A stretch of DNA of 64,000 bases from Variovorax sp. OK212. GTDB lineage: Bacteria > Pseudomonadota > Gammaproteobacteria > Burkholderiales > Burkholderiaceae_C. Of the stretch, positions 44,694 to 52,518 are shown piece after piece. The DNA is taken from the NCBI RefSeq assembly GCF_900112425.1, contig NZ_FOLP01000028.1:1-64000 (forward strand), in the 5' to 3' direction. The notes beneath the pieces were generated by a model. The model was not told where the DNA came from, did not search any database, and was given only the letters and a program-made list of their open reading frames with translations. Numbering within the stretch: position 1 is the first letter of the stretch; each line of letters opens with the position of its first letter. A program made the position numbers and the translations under genes.

Positions 44694-44702
44694 GGCGCGG
44701 CC

Positions 44703-45506
44703 TCAGCTGGGCGTGAGCACCGCGCCGCCGCACACTGAAACGACCTGCCCGGTGACGTACTGCGACAGGTCGGTCGCCAAAAACTCGAGCACGCCCGCGC
44801 AGTCTTCCACCTGCCCAAGCCGGCGCAACGGCACCTTGGCCGCCTCGGCATCGGTGCCAATGCCGCGCGCCGCCGCCTGCGCCGCCACGCGCGCCGTCAG
44901 CATCACGCCGGGCGCGAGGCAGTTGGCGCGAATGCCGTGCGGGCCCAGCTCGGCCGCCAGGTAGCGGGTGTAGTGCGTCACCGCCGCCTTGGCGGCCGCA
45001 TACACCGCGAGCAGGCCCTGGTTGTAGGTGGTGATGCCCGACTGCGACGAGATGTTGACGATCACGCCGCCGCCCTGCGCCTTCATCAGCGGCGCCACCG
45101 CCTGGCAGCAGTGCACCGTGCTCATGAAGTTCACGTCCATCAGCAGCCGCGTGTCTTCCTCCGGCGTGGCCGAGGCATGGCTGCGTTCGGCCGGCGTGAT
45201 GGCGCCGCCCGCGTTGTTCACCAGGATGTCGATGCGTCCCAGCGCCGCCCGCGCGGCCTCCACCGCCCGAAAGGCGTCGTCGCGCCGCGTCAGGTCGGCC
45301 TGGATGCCCAGGCTGCGCCGCCCCAGCTGCTCGATTTCGGCGGCCACGCTGGGCGCGCCGAGGTGTTCGCCAAATTCGGCGGCGCCGTCGAGGTTCAGGT
45401 CGACGATGGCGACGTCGGCGCCCAGCGACGCCAGGCGCAGCGCATAGGCGCGACCCAGGCCGCGCGCGCCGCCGGTCACAAGGGCGGTCTTGCCTTGGAG
45501 TTTCAT
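44703..45506 (-). CDS. Short-chain dehydrogenase/reductase
   Basis: A 267-residue SDR starting MKLQGKTALVTGGARGLGRAYALRL after an AGGA site. NNAGGAITPAE, NISSQSGITTYNQGLLAVYAAAK (Ser, Tyr, Lys catalytic set), LAPGVMLTARV and YVTGQVVSVCGGAVLTPS complete the fold. NAD is suggested by the acidic VDLN at the end of strand 2. It follows the LivF-like gene by 10 nt and likely works on a hydroxyacyl-CoA or hydroxy acid brought in by that importer. Confidence 0.9.
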   Translation of the reverse strand: MKLQGKTALVTGGARGLGRAYALRLASLGADVAIVDLNLDGAAEFGEHLGAPSVAAEIEQLGRRSLGIQADLTRRDDAFRAVEAARAALGRIDILVNNAGGAITPAERSHASATPEEDTRLLMDVNFMSTVHCCQAVAPLMKAQGGGVIVNISSQSGITTYNQGLLAVYAAAKAAVTHYTRYLAAELGPHGIRANCLAPGVMLTARVAAQAAARGIGTDAEAAKVPLRRLGQVEDCAGVLEFLATDLSQYVTGQVVSVCGGAVLTPS

Positions 45507-45516
45507 GTGGTTGTCC

Positions 45517-46299
45517 TCAGGAAAGGATGGAAGAAGCCGCGGCGTCCGAAGACGCCGCCGCACCCAGGTAAGCCTGCCGCAGCAGCGCGCTGTGCTGCAG
45601 CTCGCCGGCGGGGCCGTGGCCGATCACGCGGCCGTTCTGCAGCACGTAGGCGGTGTCGGCAATCTGCAGCGCGCGCTCCACCATCTGCTCGACCAGCAGG
45701 ATGGCGGTGCCGTCGCGGCGCAGTTGCACCACCGCGTCGAGCAACTGGTCGATCACCGCGGGCGCAAGGCCCAGCGAGGGTTCGTCGAGCATCAGCAGGC
45801 GCGGCGCGTGCATGAGCGCCTGCGCCACCGCCAGCATCTGCTGCTGCCCGCCCGACAGGATGCCGGCGCGCGCTGCCTGGCGCTCGTGCAGCACCGGGAA
45901 CAGCGTGAACACGCGCTCGAAGCGCAGCGCCTCCTCGGCCTTCGACAGCTTCGCGCCCCACAAGCCCAACTGCAGGTTGTCGTGTACCGACTGCGTGCGA
46001 AACAGCCGCCGGCCTTCGGCCACGTGCAGCAGCCCGCGCCCGACGATGGCGGCCGGCGACGCACCCAGCAGGCTGTGCCCGTCGAACAGAACCTCGCCCT
46101 TGCCCGCGCGCAACAGGCCCGACAGCGCGCGCAGCAGCGTCGATTTGCCCGCCCCGTTGCTGCCGACCAGCGCCACCAGCCCGCCCGCGGGCACGTCGAG
46201 CGACACGCCCTCCAGCACGCTCACGCGGCCATAGCCCGCATGCAGGTTGCGCACCTGCAGCAGCGCGGGTGCCAAGGGCGAAAGCGGTGCGGTGCTCAC
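45517..46299 (-). CDS. Liv-type ABC importer ATPase (LivF-like), second system
   Basis: A 260-residue ATPase with a GTG start overlapping the fusion gene by 4 nt. Walker A GSNGAGKS (~47-54), HVAEGRRLF, ILSGGQQQMLAVAQAL (full signature) and LMLDEPSLGLAP are present. It lacks the basic tail of the LivF at 39,224 and is a different system. It powers the permeases at 48,118 and 46,296. Confidence 0.93.
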   Translation of the reverse strand: MSTAPLSPLAPALLQVRNLHAGYGRVSVLEGVSLDVPAGGLVALVGSNGAGKSTLLRALSGLLRAGKGEVLFDGHSLLGASPAAIVGRGLLHVAEGRRLFRTQSVHDNLQLGLWGAKLSKAEEALRFERVFTLFPVLHERQAARAGILSGGQQQMLAVAQALMHAPRLLMLDEPSLGLAPAVIDQLLDAVVQLRRDGTAILLVEQMVERALQIADTAYVLQNGRVIGHGPAGELQHSALLRQAYLGAAASSDAAASSILS

Positions 46300-48113
46300 C
46301 GCGAGCCTCCGGTGCCTTCGCGGCCCATGTACGCGCGCTCGACCTCGGGGTGGCTGAAGACCTGCGCCGGCGTGCCCGCGGCCAGCACGTGGCCACGGTC
46401 CAGCACCGTCACCGAGCGGCTGATGCGCGCGATCAACTCCAGGTGGTGTTCGACGACCAGCACCGTGGTGCCGAGCGCGGCAATGGCCTCGATCAGCGCG
46501 CCCAACCGGTCCAGCTCGTCCATCGACAGGCCGGCCGCCGGCTCGTCGAGCAGCAGCAAGGAAGGCTGCCCGGCCATGGCCCGCGCAATCTCCACCAGCC
46601 GCTGCTGGCCGTGCGGCAGGTCGCCCGCCAGGTCACAGGCGCGCTCGGCCAGGCCAACGAAGCGCAGCAGCGCCATCGCGGCGGCCGAGCCGTCGCGCCG
46701 GTCCTGCTGCGCGCGCGGCAGGCCAAACAAGATCTCGAAGGCGCTGGCCCGCTCGCTCGCGAAGCCGCCCAGGCGCACGTTGTCGAGCACGCTCAGGTCG
46801 TGCAGCAGCTTGGGTGTCTGGAAGGTGCGCCCGACGCCCAGTTGCGCGATGCGGTGCGGCGCGCGGCCCGACACGTCGGTGTCGCCGATCAGCACGCCAC
46901 CCTTGTCGCTGCGGATGAAACCGCTGATCACGTTCAACGTGGTCGTCTTGCCCGAGCCGTTGGGCCCGACCAGCGCGTGCGTGCTGCCCGCCTCGGCCGT
47001 GAGCGCGCAGCCCTGCAGCGCGGCCACGCCGCCGAACTGCTTGTGCACGTCGCGCACCGTCAGCGACAGGCGTTGCACCGGCTGCGCCTGCACCGGCGCA
47101 TCCACCGGCGGCGCATCGGGGAGCGCATGCCGGCGCCGGCGCTGCCACACCGGCATGCCCATGATGCCGTGCGGCGCGAACACCATCAGCACCAGCAGCA
47201 CCACGCCGTAGATCAGCAGCCGCCAGCTCTGCAGCGGCCCCAGCAGCTCCGGCAGAAGGAAGAACACCAGCGTGCCCACCACCGGCCCCCACAGGCGACC
47301 CAGCCCGCCCACCACGATGATCAGCAGGAAGAAGATCGAGAAGTCGGCCGTGAAGTCTTCCGGCGTGATCACCGTCTTCTGCACCGCATAGAACGCGCCG
47401 GCCAGGCCCGCGAGCGCAGCGCTCACGGCAAACGCGAACAGCTTGATGCGCAGCAGCGACACACCCGAGGCCGTGGCCGCCAGCGGGTTGTCGCGCGCCG
47501 CCACCATGCCGCGGCCGTAGCGCGAGCGGCTCAGGTTGCGCACGCCCAGAAACGCCAGCACCACGCACACCGCGACCGCCAGGTACACCTCGACCGGCCC
47601 CAGTACATGCGCACCCACGGCCGGCGGCGGTATGCCCACCAGGCCCGAGAAGCCGCGCGTGAGGCTGCGCCACTCCACCAGCAGGTCGGTCACCACCTGC
47701 GCGAAGGTGAGCGTCACCAGCGCGAAGTACCAGGTCGACAGGCGCAGCGCGGGCAGCGCCATCACCAGCCCGGCCAAGGTGGACACCGCCATGCCCGCCA
47801 GCGCCGCGAGCCAGAACGACCAGTGCGCGTCGATCATCAGCAAGGCCGTGGTGTAGCTGCCCACGGCCACCAATGCGCCGTGGCCCAGCGACACCTGGCC
47901 GGCATAGCCGGTCAGCAGGTTCAGGCCGATGGCCACCAGCATCATCACGCCGGCCTGCGTGGCCATGAAGAGCACGAAGTCGCCTCGGAACCACAGCGGC
48001 ACCGACAGCGCGGCCGCCACGGCGGCCAGCACCGCAACAGCCTTGCCGGCACGGCCCGGCCAGGGGCGCGCGGGCGAAGGCGCGGCGAGCAAGGAAGAAG
48101 TCGTCGTGTTCAT
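46296..48113 (-). CDS. Fused Liv-type permease and ATPase (LivM-LivG)
   Basis: A 605-residue fusion. Residues ~25-325 are a LivM-like membrane domain (GLNLLTGYAGQVSLGHGALVAVG; GRGMVAARDNPLAATASGVSL coupling loop). A ~35-residue Pro/Ala linker follows (HALPDAPPVDAPVQAQPVQ). Residues ~360-600 are a LivG-like ATPase with Walker A GPNGSGKT, GRTFQTPKL, DLPHGQQRLVEIARA and LLLLDEPAAGL. The fused form is known in a minority of Liv-type systems. It works with the LivH gene 4 nt upstream and LivF overlapping downstream. Confidence 0.93.
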   Translation of the reverse strand: MNTTTSSLLAAPSPARPWPGRAGKAVAVLAAVAAALSVPLWFRGDFVLFMATQAGVMMLVAIGLNLLTGYAGQVSLGHGALVAVGSYTTALLMIDAHWSFWLAALAGMAVSTLAGLVMALPALRLSTWYFALVTLTFAQVVTDLLVEWRSLTRGFSGLVGIPPPAVGAHVLGPVEVYLAVAVCVVLAFLGVRNLSRSRYGRGMVAARDNPLAATASGVSLLRIKLFAFAVSAALAGLAGAFYAVQKTVITPEDFTADFSIFFLLIIVVGGLGRLWGPVVGTLVFFLLPELLGPLQSWRLLIYGVVLLVLMVFAPHGIMGMPVWQRRRRHALPDAPPVDAPVQAQPVQRLSLTVRDVHKQFGGVAALQGCALTAEAGSTHALVGPNGSGKTTTLNVISGFIRSDKGGVLIGDTDVSGRAPHRIAQLGVGRTFQTPKLLHDLSVLDNVRLGGFASERASAFEILFGLPRAQQDRRDGSAAAMALLRFVGLAERACDLAGDLPHGQQRLVEIARAMAGQPSLLLLDEPAAGLSMDELDRLGALIEAIAALGTTVLVVEHHLELIARISRSVTVLDRGHVLAAGTPAQVFSHPEVERAYMGREGTGGSR

Positions 48114-48117
48114 GCCG

Positions 48118-48996
48118 CTACACCGTGCGCGCTTCGAGCGAGCTGAACAGCCCGCCCGGCCGCGCCAGCAGCACCGCGAGCACCAGCACCAGCATCACCG
48201 CGTTGTGATACCCGGGCGAGAGCAGCAGCGCGCTCGCCGCCTCGGCCATGCCAATCAGGTAGCCCGCCAGCAGCGCCCCGCGGTTGCTGCCCAGGCCACC
48301 GATGGCCGCGGCGGCAAAGCCCTTGAGCAGCAGCATCGCGCCCAGGCCGGTCGATGCGCTCAGCACCGGTGCGGCCAGCGCGCCCGTGAGCGCGGCGAAG
48401 GCACCGCCCAGCGCGAAAGACCAGCGGCTGATCGCCACCGGGTCGATGCCGCGCAGCAGCGCCGCGTCGCGGTCTTCGGCCACCGCCAGCGCGCCCTTGC
48501 CCCACAGGCTGGCGTACAGCAGCTCGACCACCGCCACCAGCGCCACGGTCAGCACGATCAGCGCCACCTGGTAGCTGGAAATGCTCACCGCCGAAAACGC
48601 CAGCATGTCGTTCGACAGCGGCGCCGGCGCGGGCACCACGATCGGGTCGGCGCCCCACACCTTGCCGACCACGTTGGTCATGATCATCGCGACCGCCAGC
48701 GTGGTGATGATCCAGCCCGTGCCGCTGGCGCTGCGCCGCAGCACCGGCGCAACGGCCACGCGCTCTTCCAGCAGGGCCAGCAGCGCGACCGCCGCCGCGG
48801 CGGCCGCAAAGGCCGGCACCCAGGGCCAGTGCCATTGCGTCATGAGCAGCGCGCTGGCCATGGCGCCCACCATCACCAGGTCGCCCTGCGCAAAGTTGAA
48901 GACCTTGGTCGGCCGGTACAGGATGTTGAAGCCCACCGCCACCAGGCAGTAGAGGCTGCCGGCGGTCAGGCCGGAGACGACGACGTCGGTCCACAT
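48118..48996 (-). CDS. Liv-type ABC importer permease (LivH-like), second system
   Basis: A 292-residue inner-membrane protein starting MWTDVVVSGLTAGSLYCLVAVGFNILYRPTKVFNFAQGD, the canonical LivH start. The EAA-like loop is AVAEDRDAALLRGIDPVAIS near residue 180. It follows the receptor gene by 18 nt and precedes the fused permease-ATPase. Confidence 0.93.
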   Translation of the reverse strand: MWTDVVVSGLTAGSLYCLVAVGFNILYRPTKVFNFAQGDLVMVGAMASALLMTQWHWPWVPAFAAAAAAVALLALLEERVAVAPVLRRSASGTGWIITTLAVAMIMTNVVGKVWGADPIVVPAPAPLSNDMLAFSAVSISSYQVALIVLTVALVAVVELLYASLWGKGALAVAEDRDAALLRGIDPVAISRWSFALGGAFAALTGALAAPVLSASTGLGAMLLLKGFAAAAIGGLGSNRGALLAGYLIGMAEAASALLLSPGYHNAVMLVLVLAVLLARPGGLFSSLEARTV

Positions 48997-49014
48997 GGCG
49001 GGGCCGCGCGTGCG

Positions 49015-50244
49015 TCAGGCGCGCTCGCGGAACACACCCATCGAGCGCGCGTCCTTGCCCGACAGCAGCGTGGCCATCACCATCTGGTCGCCCGTGAGCG
49101 CGCAGTGGTTGTCCGGCGTGAAGCTGATGCTGCCGATCATGCCGTCGTAGTCCTTGGTGGCGTCGAACGCCTTCTTGATGCGCTCGGTGTCGAAGCGCTT
49201 CTCGCTTTCCACCACCGCCTTCAGCAGGTGCAGGTAGTCGTAGAAGGGGCTGATGGCTGCGTTGATTTCCCAGAACTTGGCTTCCGGAAAGGTCACCACG
49301 CGCTTCGCGTACGCCACCTGGCGCGCGCCCGGCGCCTCGGTGGCGCTGTAGGTCATGGTCTTGATGAGCGTGCCGTAGGCGTTCTTCAGCACCTCGGGGT
49401 CGGTGTTCTCCAGCACGGTGTTGGAGAACAGCGAGTTGCCGCCGAGCAGCGCCGGGTACCACTTCATCGCCTGCAGGCCCGCGGCCGTCAGCAGCATGCC
49501 CTGCACCGGAGAGTTCCACAGCACGATGGCATCGGCCCCCGCCGCGCGCAGCTTGTTCAGGTAGACCTTCAGGTCGGTTGCGTTCGGCGGGTAGACCTCG
49601 ATGCCCACGGGCTCCAGCCCGCGCTTCTTCAGCGAGCGCACCGTGGCCGCGCCGCCCGATTCGCCCAGGCCGCTGTTCTCCTGCAGGATGCCCACCTTCT
49701 TGAGCTTGAGCTTCTCCACGATCAGCCGTGCAATGGCTTCGCCCTGGTGGCCGGTGTTGTAGGTGAACTGGTAGTGGTAGGGGTACTTGCGGCCGTCGGC
49801 CAGTTCCTCGGCCCAGCCGCCGCCCGCATGGATCACCTTGGCCGCCGTGGTGGTGGTGGCCGCCGCGATGGTGTGCGAGCTGCCCACGGGCCCGAGCAGC
49901 GCCTGCGCGCCGGCATCGATCAGCTTGCGCATGACGGCCGGCTCCTTGGCGGGCGAGCTTTCGTCGTCGGCCTCCACGATCTCGACCTGCCGGCCCAGGA
50001 TGCCGCCCTTGGCGTTGATCTCTTCCACCGCGATCTTCACCGACACGTACAGCGGCGCGAACGACGACGCGACCAGCCCGGTCATGGCGCGCGCCGAGCC
50101 GATCTTGATGGTGTCGCCGCGCTGCGCGAACACGTTCTGCGCGCCGCCCATCAGCGAGGCGCCGGCCAGCGCGGAGCCGAGGCCGAGCACGTCGCGGCGG
50201 GAAAGGTGAGAGAGGTGAGGGAGGTGGGTACGTTGCGAGCTCAT
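49015..50244 (-). CDS. Periplasmic Liv-type binding protein, second system
   Basis: A 409-residue receptor. The leader THLPHLSHLSRRDVLGLGSALAGASLMGGAQNVFAQ has a Ser-Arg-Arg-Asp-Val-Leu Tat-like motif and an Ala-x-Ala-type end, so export may be by Tat. IKIGSARAMTGLVASSFAPLYVSVKIAVEEINAKGGILGRQVEIV is the family opening. Central RxxxP-type lobes follow. A 9-bp repeat underlies the HLPHLSHL leader. The ligand is unknown; context suggests a carboxylic acid related to the surrounding pathway. Confidence 0.92.
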   Translation of the reverse strand: MSSQRTHLPHLSHLSRRDVLGLGSALAGASLMGGAQNVFAQRGDTIKIGSARAMTGLVASSFAPLYVSVKIAVEEINAKGGILGRQVEIVEADDESSPAKEPAVMRKLIDAGAQALLGPVGSSHTIAAATTTTAAKVIHAGGGWAEELADGRKYPYHYQFTYNTGHQGEAIARLIVEKLKLKKVGILQENSGLGESGGAATVRSLKKRGLEPVGIEVYPPNATDLKVYLNKLRAAGADAIVLWNSPVQGMLLTAAGLQAMKWYPALLGGNSLFSNTVLENTDPEVLKNAYGTLIKTMTYSATEAPGARQVAYAKRVVTFPEAKFWEINAAISPFYDYLHLLKAVVESEKRFDTERIKKAFDATKDYDGMIGSISFTPDNHCALTGDQMVMATLLSGKDARSMGVFRERA

Positions 50245-50268
50245 GGTCTGCGTCCTTGCGAGGTGGGG

Positions 50269-51030
50269 TCAGTAGGTGGCGCGGCCACCGGACAGGTCGA
50301 AGGTGAAGCCGGTGGTGAACGAGCAGTCGTCCGAGGCCAGCCACGCGGCCATGGCGGCGGCCTCGTCCGCGCGGCCCATGCGGCGCATGGGAATCTTGTC
50401 GATCACCGCCTGCATGGCCGCGGGCGCTTCGGCCATGGTGGCCAGCGCCAGGGGTGTTTCGAACAACGTGGGCGCCAGCGCGTTCACCGTCACGCCGGTG
50501 GTGGCCAGCTCCTTGCCCAGGCTCTTGGTGAAGGCGATGACGCCGCCCTTGGCCGCGGAGTAGGCGCTTTGCATCGCGTTGCCGTCCTTGCCCGCCATGG
50601 ACGACACATTGATGATGCGGCCCCACCCGCGCCGCACCATCTCCGGCACCAACGCGCGGCAGCCGTAGAACACGCCGTTCAGGTTGATGGCGATGTTCTG
50701 GTGCCATGCGTCCAGCGACATCTCGGTCATGGGGCACACCTCCAGCGCCACGCCGGCGTTGTTCATGAGGATGTCGACGTGCCCCATGGTGACCTGCGCC
50801 TCCTGTGCGGCGCGCTGCACCGCGGCGTGGTCGCCCACGTCGACGGCGCGCCACGTGACCGGTGCGATGGGCTTGAGCTCCTCGGCCGCGGCCGCGAGCT
50901 TGGCGGGGTCGCGGCCCCACAGCTCCACCCGCGCGCCCGACTGCAGAAAGCGCTTGGCGCTGGCAAGGCCGATGCCGCTGCCACCGCCGGTCACCACGGC
51001 GGCATGGCCGTGCAGATCGATCGAGTTCAT
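50269..51030 (-). CDS. Short-chain dehydrogenase/reductase
   Basis: A 253-residue SDR and first gene of the second Liv-type operon. The cofactor motif is VTGGGSGIGLASAKRF. NNAGVALEV, NVSSMAGKDGNAMQSAYSAAKGG (catalytic Ser, Tyr, Lys) and LAPTLFETPLA follow, ending FDLSGGRATY. Probably it oxidises a hydroxy acid or hydroxyacyl-CoA. Its promoter region is shared with the divergent 3-hydroxyacyl-CoA dehydrogenase and contains a shared-motif site 72 nt upstream. Confidence 0.91.
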   Translation of the reverse strand: MNSIDLHGHAAVVTGGGSGIGLASAKRFLQSGARVELWGRDPAKLAAAAEELKPIAPVTWRAVDVGDHAAVQRAAQEAQVTMGHVDILMNNAGVALEVCPMTEMSLDAWHQNIAINLNGVFYGCRALVPEMVRRGWGRIINVSSMAGKDGNAMQSAYSAAKGGVIAFTKSLGKELATTGVTVNALAPTLFETPLALATMAEAPAAMQAVIDKIPMRRMGRADEAAAMAAWLASDDCSFTTGFTFDLSGGRATY

Positions 51031-51102
51031 TGCGTTGATGTCTCCGTGCCCGGTGCAGCCGGGTTCGTTTTTGATTGACGCATCTGGTACCTGTGCATAT
51101 CG

Positions 51103-51114
51103 TACGCACGTGAA
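51103..51114 (+). promoter_or_regulatory. Shared-motif site in the divergent 51-kb promoter
   Basis: TACGCACGTGAA matches only 7 of 12 of the consensus. With flanks it shares ATCGTACGNNNGTGAACTA exactly with the ligase promoter copy at 33,326. It sits between starts 51,030 (minus) and 51,216 (plus). Confidence 0.5.
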
Positions 51115-51129
51115 CTAAAAAACTCGATG

Positions 51130-51146
51130 CCTTTGCCGTACGGGAT
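51130..51146 (-). promoter_or_regulatory. Second, reverse-oriented half copy of the shared motif
   Basis: On the minus strand this reads CCCGTACGGCAAAGG. It shares CCGTACGGCA exactly with the copy before the AliB-like gene at 54,120. It lies 16 nt from the forward copy. Confidence 0.4.
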
Positions 51147-51168
51147 TTCCCTCGGTTGCGGCGGCCGA

Positions 51169-51201
51169 CTTTCCCAATCCTTTCCCAATCCTTTCCCAAT
51201 C
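51169..51201. repeat. Three exact 11-bp tandem repeats in the leader
   Basis: CTTTCCCAATC occurs three times without a mismatch, ending 14 nt before the start codon at 51,216. A purine-rich ribosome-binding site is absent there, so the repeat sits where one would be expected. Confidence 0.9.
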
Positions 51202-51215
51202 CATTCACCCGCTCC

Positions 51216-52433
51216 ATGACCACGACACAGACCGATGCCGCGCCCGCTCTTCCCACCATCGGCGTTGTCGGGCCGGGGCTGATGGGCCTGGGCATCTGCC
51301 ATGCGGCGGCGCTGTCGGGCCTGCGCGCGGTGCTGGTCGGGCGCAGTGCGGAGGCCGCTCGGGGCGGGCTTGAAAGGTGGCGTGAGGAACTGACACAACG
51401 CGTTGCACGTGGTCGCCTCGACGCAGCCGTGGCCACGCAACTGCATGCCGCAGCCACGGCGGCCGACGACGACAGCGCGCTCGCAGGCTGCGCGCTGGTG
51501 GTGGAGGCGGTGTCCGAAGACCGCGAGGTCAAGCAGGCCGTGCTGCGCCGCATCGAGGCCGCTGTTGCGCGCGGCGCGGTCATCGCGACCAACACCTCCG
51601 GCCTGCCGGTCGGCGGGCTGGCCGCGTCTCTGGCGCACCCGGATCGCTTCATCGGCCTGCACTTCTTCTCGCCGGTCGACCGCATGCCGCTGGTCGAAGT
51701 GGTCGTGGGGCGGGAGACCAGCGCCGCCACCACCGAGGCCGCCTTGGCCTGGGTGCGTCGACTGGGCAAGCAGCCGGTGGTGGTGCGCGACAACCCGGGC
51801 TTCTTCACCTCGCGCGTGTTCGCCGCCTACCTCGACGAGGCCGCCGCCATGGTGGGCGAGGGCGTGGCGCCCGAGCGCATCGAGGCGGCCGCCGCCGCGG
51901 CCGGCATGCCGGTCGGCCCGCTCGCGATGCTCGACGAAACCGGCCTGGCGCTGAACTGGCAGCAGGCCAGGCAGGCGCGCGCCGACGGCCTGTCTGAGCG
52001 CTTCTGCCGCCCGCTGGCCTGGCCGGTGCTCGACCGCATGGTGAGCGAGCTGGGCCGGCGCGGCCGGCGCGACGGCGGTGGCTTCTACGACTACCCCGGC
52101 GCGCAGTTCAAGAACCTCTGGCCCGGGCTGGCGCAGGCCTTTGCGTTGCGCGCCGACCAGCCCGAGCCCGAACACGTGCAGCACCGCCTGATGCACGCGC
52201 AGGCGCTCGCGGCGGTGGCCTGCCTCGAAGAAGGCATCGTCGCCAGCGCGCAAGACGCCGACCTGGCCTCGGTGCTCGGCCTGGGCTTTCCCAAGGCGCA
52301 GGGCGGCGTGCTCGCACAGGTGGAGCGCCATGGCCTCGCGCGCTTCGTGGCCGAGTGCGATGCATTGGCCGACTGGTGCGGTGAACGCTTTCGGCCTTCG
52401 CCCTGGCTGCGCGAGCGCCACGCCTTGCGCTAG
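51216..52433 (+). CDS. 3-hydroxyacyl-CoA dehydrogenase
   Basis: A 405-residue NAD enzyme. The Rossmann motif is IGVVGPGLMGLGICHAAALSG (~14-34). VVEAVSEDREVKQAVLRRIE and NTSGLPVGGLA bear the Glu and Ser of the active site, and IGLHFFSPVDRMPLVEVV carries the catalytic His. VVVRDNPGFFTSRVFAAYLDEA starts the C-terminal dimer domain, which is present twice. It is a stand-alone version of the dehydrogenase half of FadB, matching the FadJ-like protein at 24,660 that has lost this half. The start at the ATG is chosen by family alignment. Confidence 0.92.
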   Translation: MTTTQTDAAPALPTIGVVGPGLMGLGICHAAALSGLRAVLVGRSAEAARGGLERWREELTQRVARGRLDAAVATQLHAAATAADDDSALAGCALVVEAVSEDREVKQAVLRRIEAAVARGAVIATNTSGLPVGGLAASLAHPDRFIGLHFFSPVDRMPLVEVVVGRETSAATTEAALAWVRRLGKQPVVVRDNPGFFTSRVFAAYLDEAAAMVGEGVAPERIEAAAAAAGMPVGPLAMLDETGLALNWQQARQARADGLSERFCRPLAWPVLDRMVSELGRRGRRDGGGFYDYPGAQFKNLWPGLAQAFALRADQPEPEHVQHRLMHAQALAAVACLEEGIVASAQDADLASVLGLGFPKAQGGVLAQVERHGLARFVAECDALADWCGERFRPSPWLRERHALR

Positions 52434-52459
52434 GGGATTCCCCGGCTTCCGCCTGATCG

Positions 52460-52471
52460 TACGGTAGCGTA
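52460..52471 (+). promoter_or_regulatory. Perfect TACGGTAGCGTA motif before the CoA ligase
   Basis: The 12-mer is exact, flanked as ATCGTACGGTAGCGTAACG, and lies 47 nt before the ATG at 52,519. Confidence 0.65.
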
Positions 52472-52518
52472 ACGTATGCAGGCATATCTGATGCGATCCA
52501 ACCCACCGAGGAACGACC

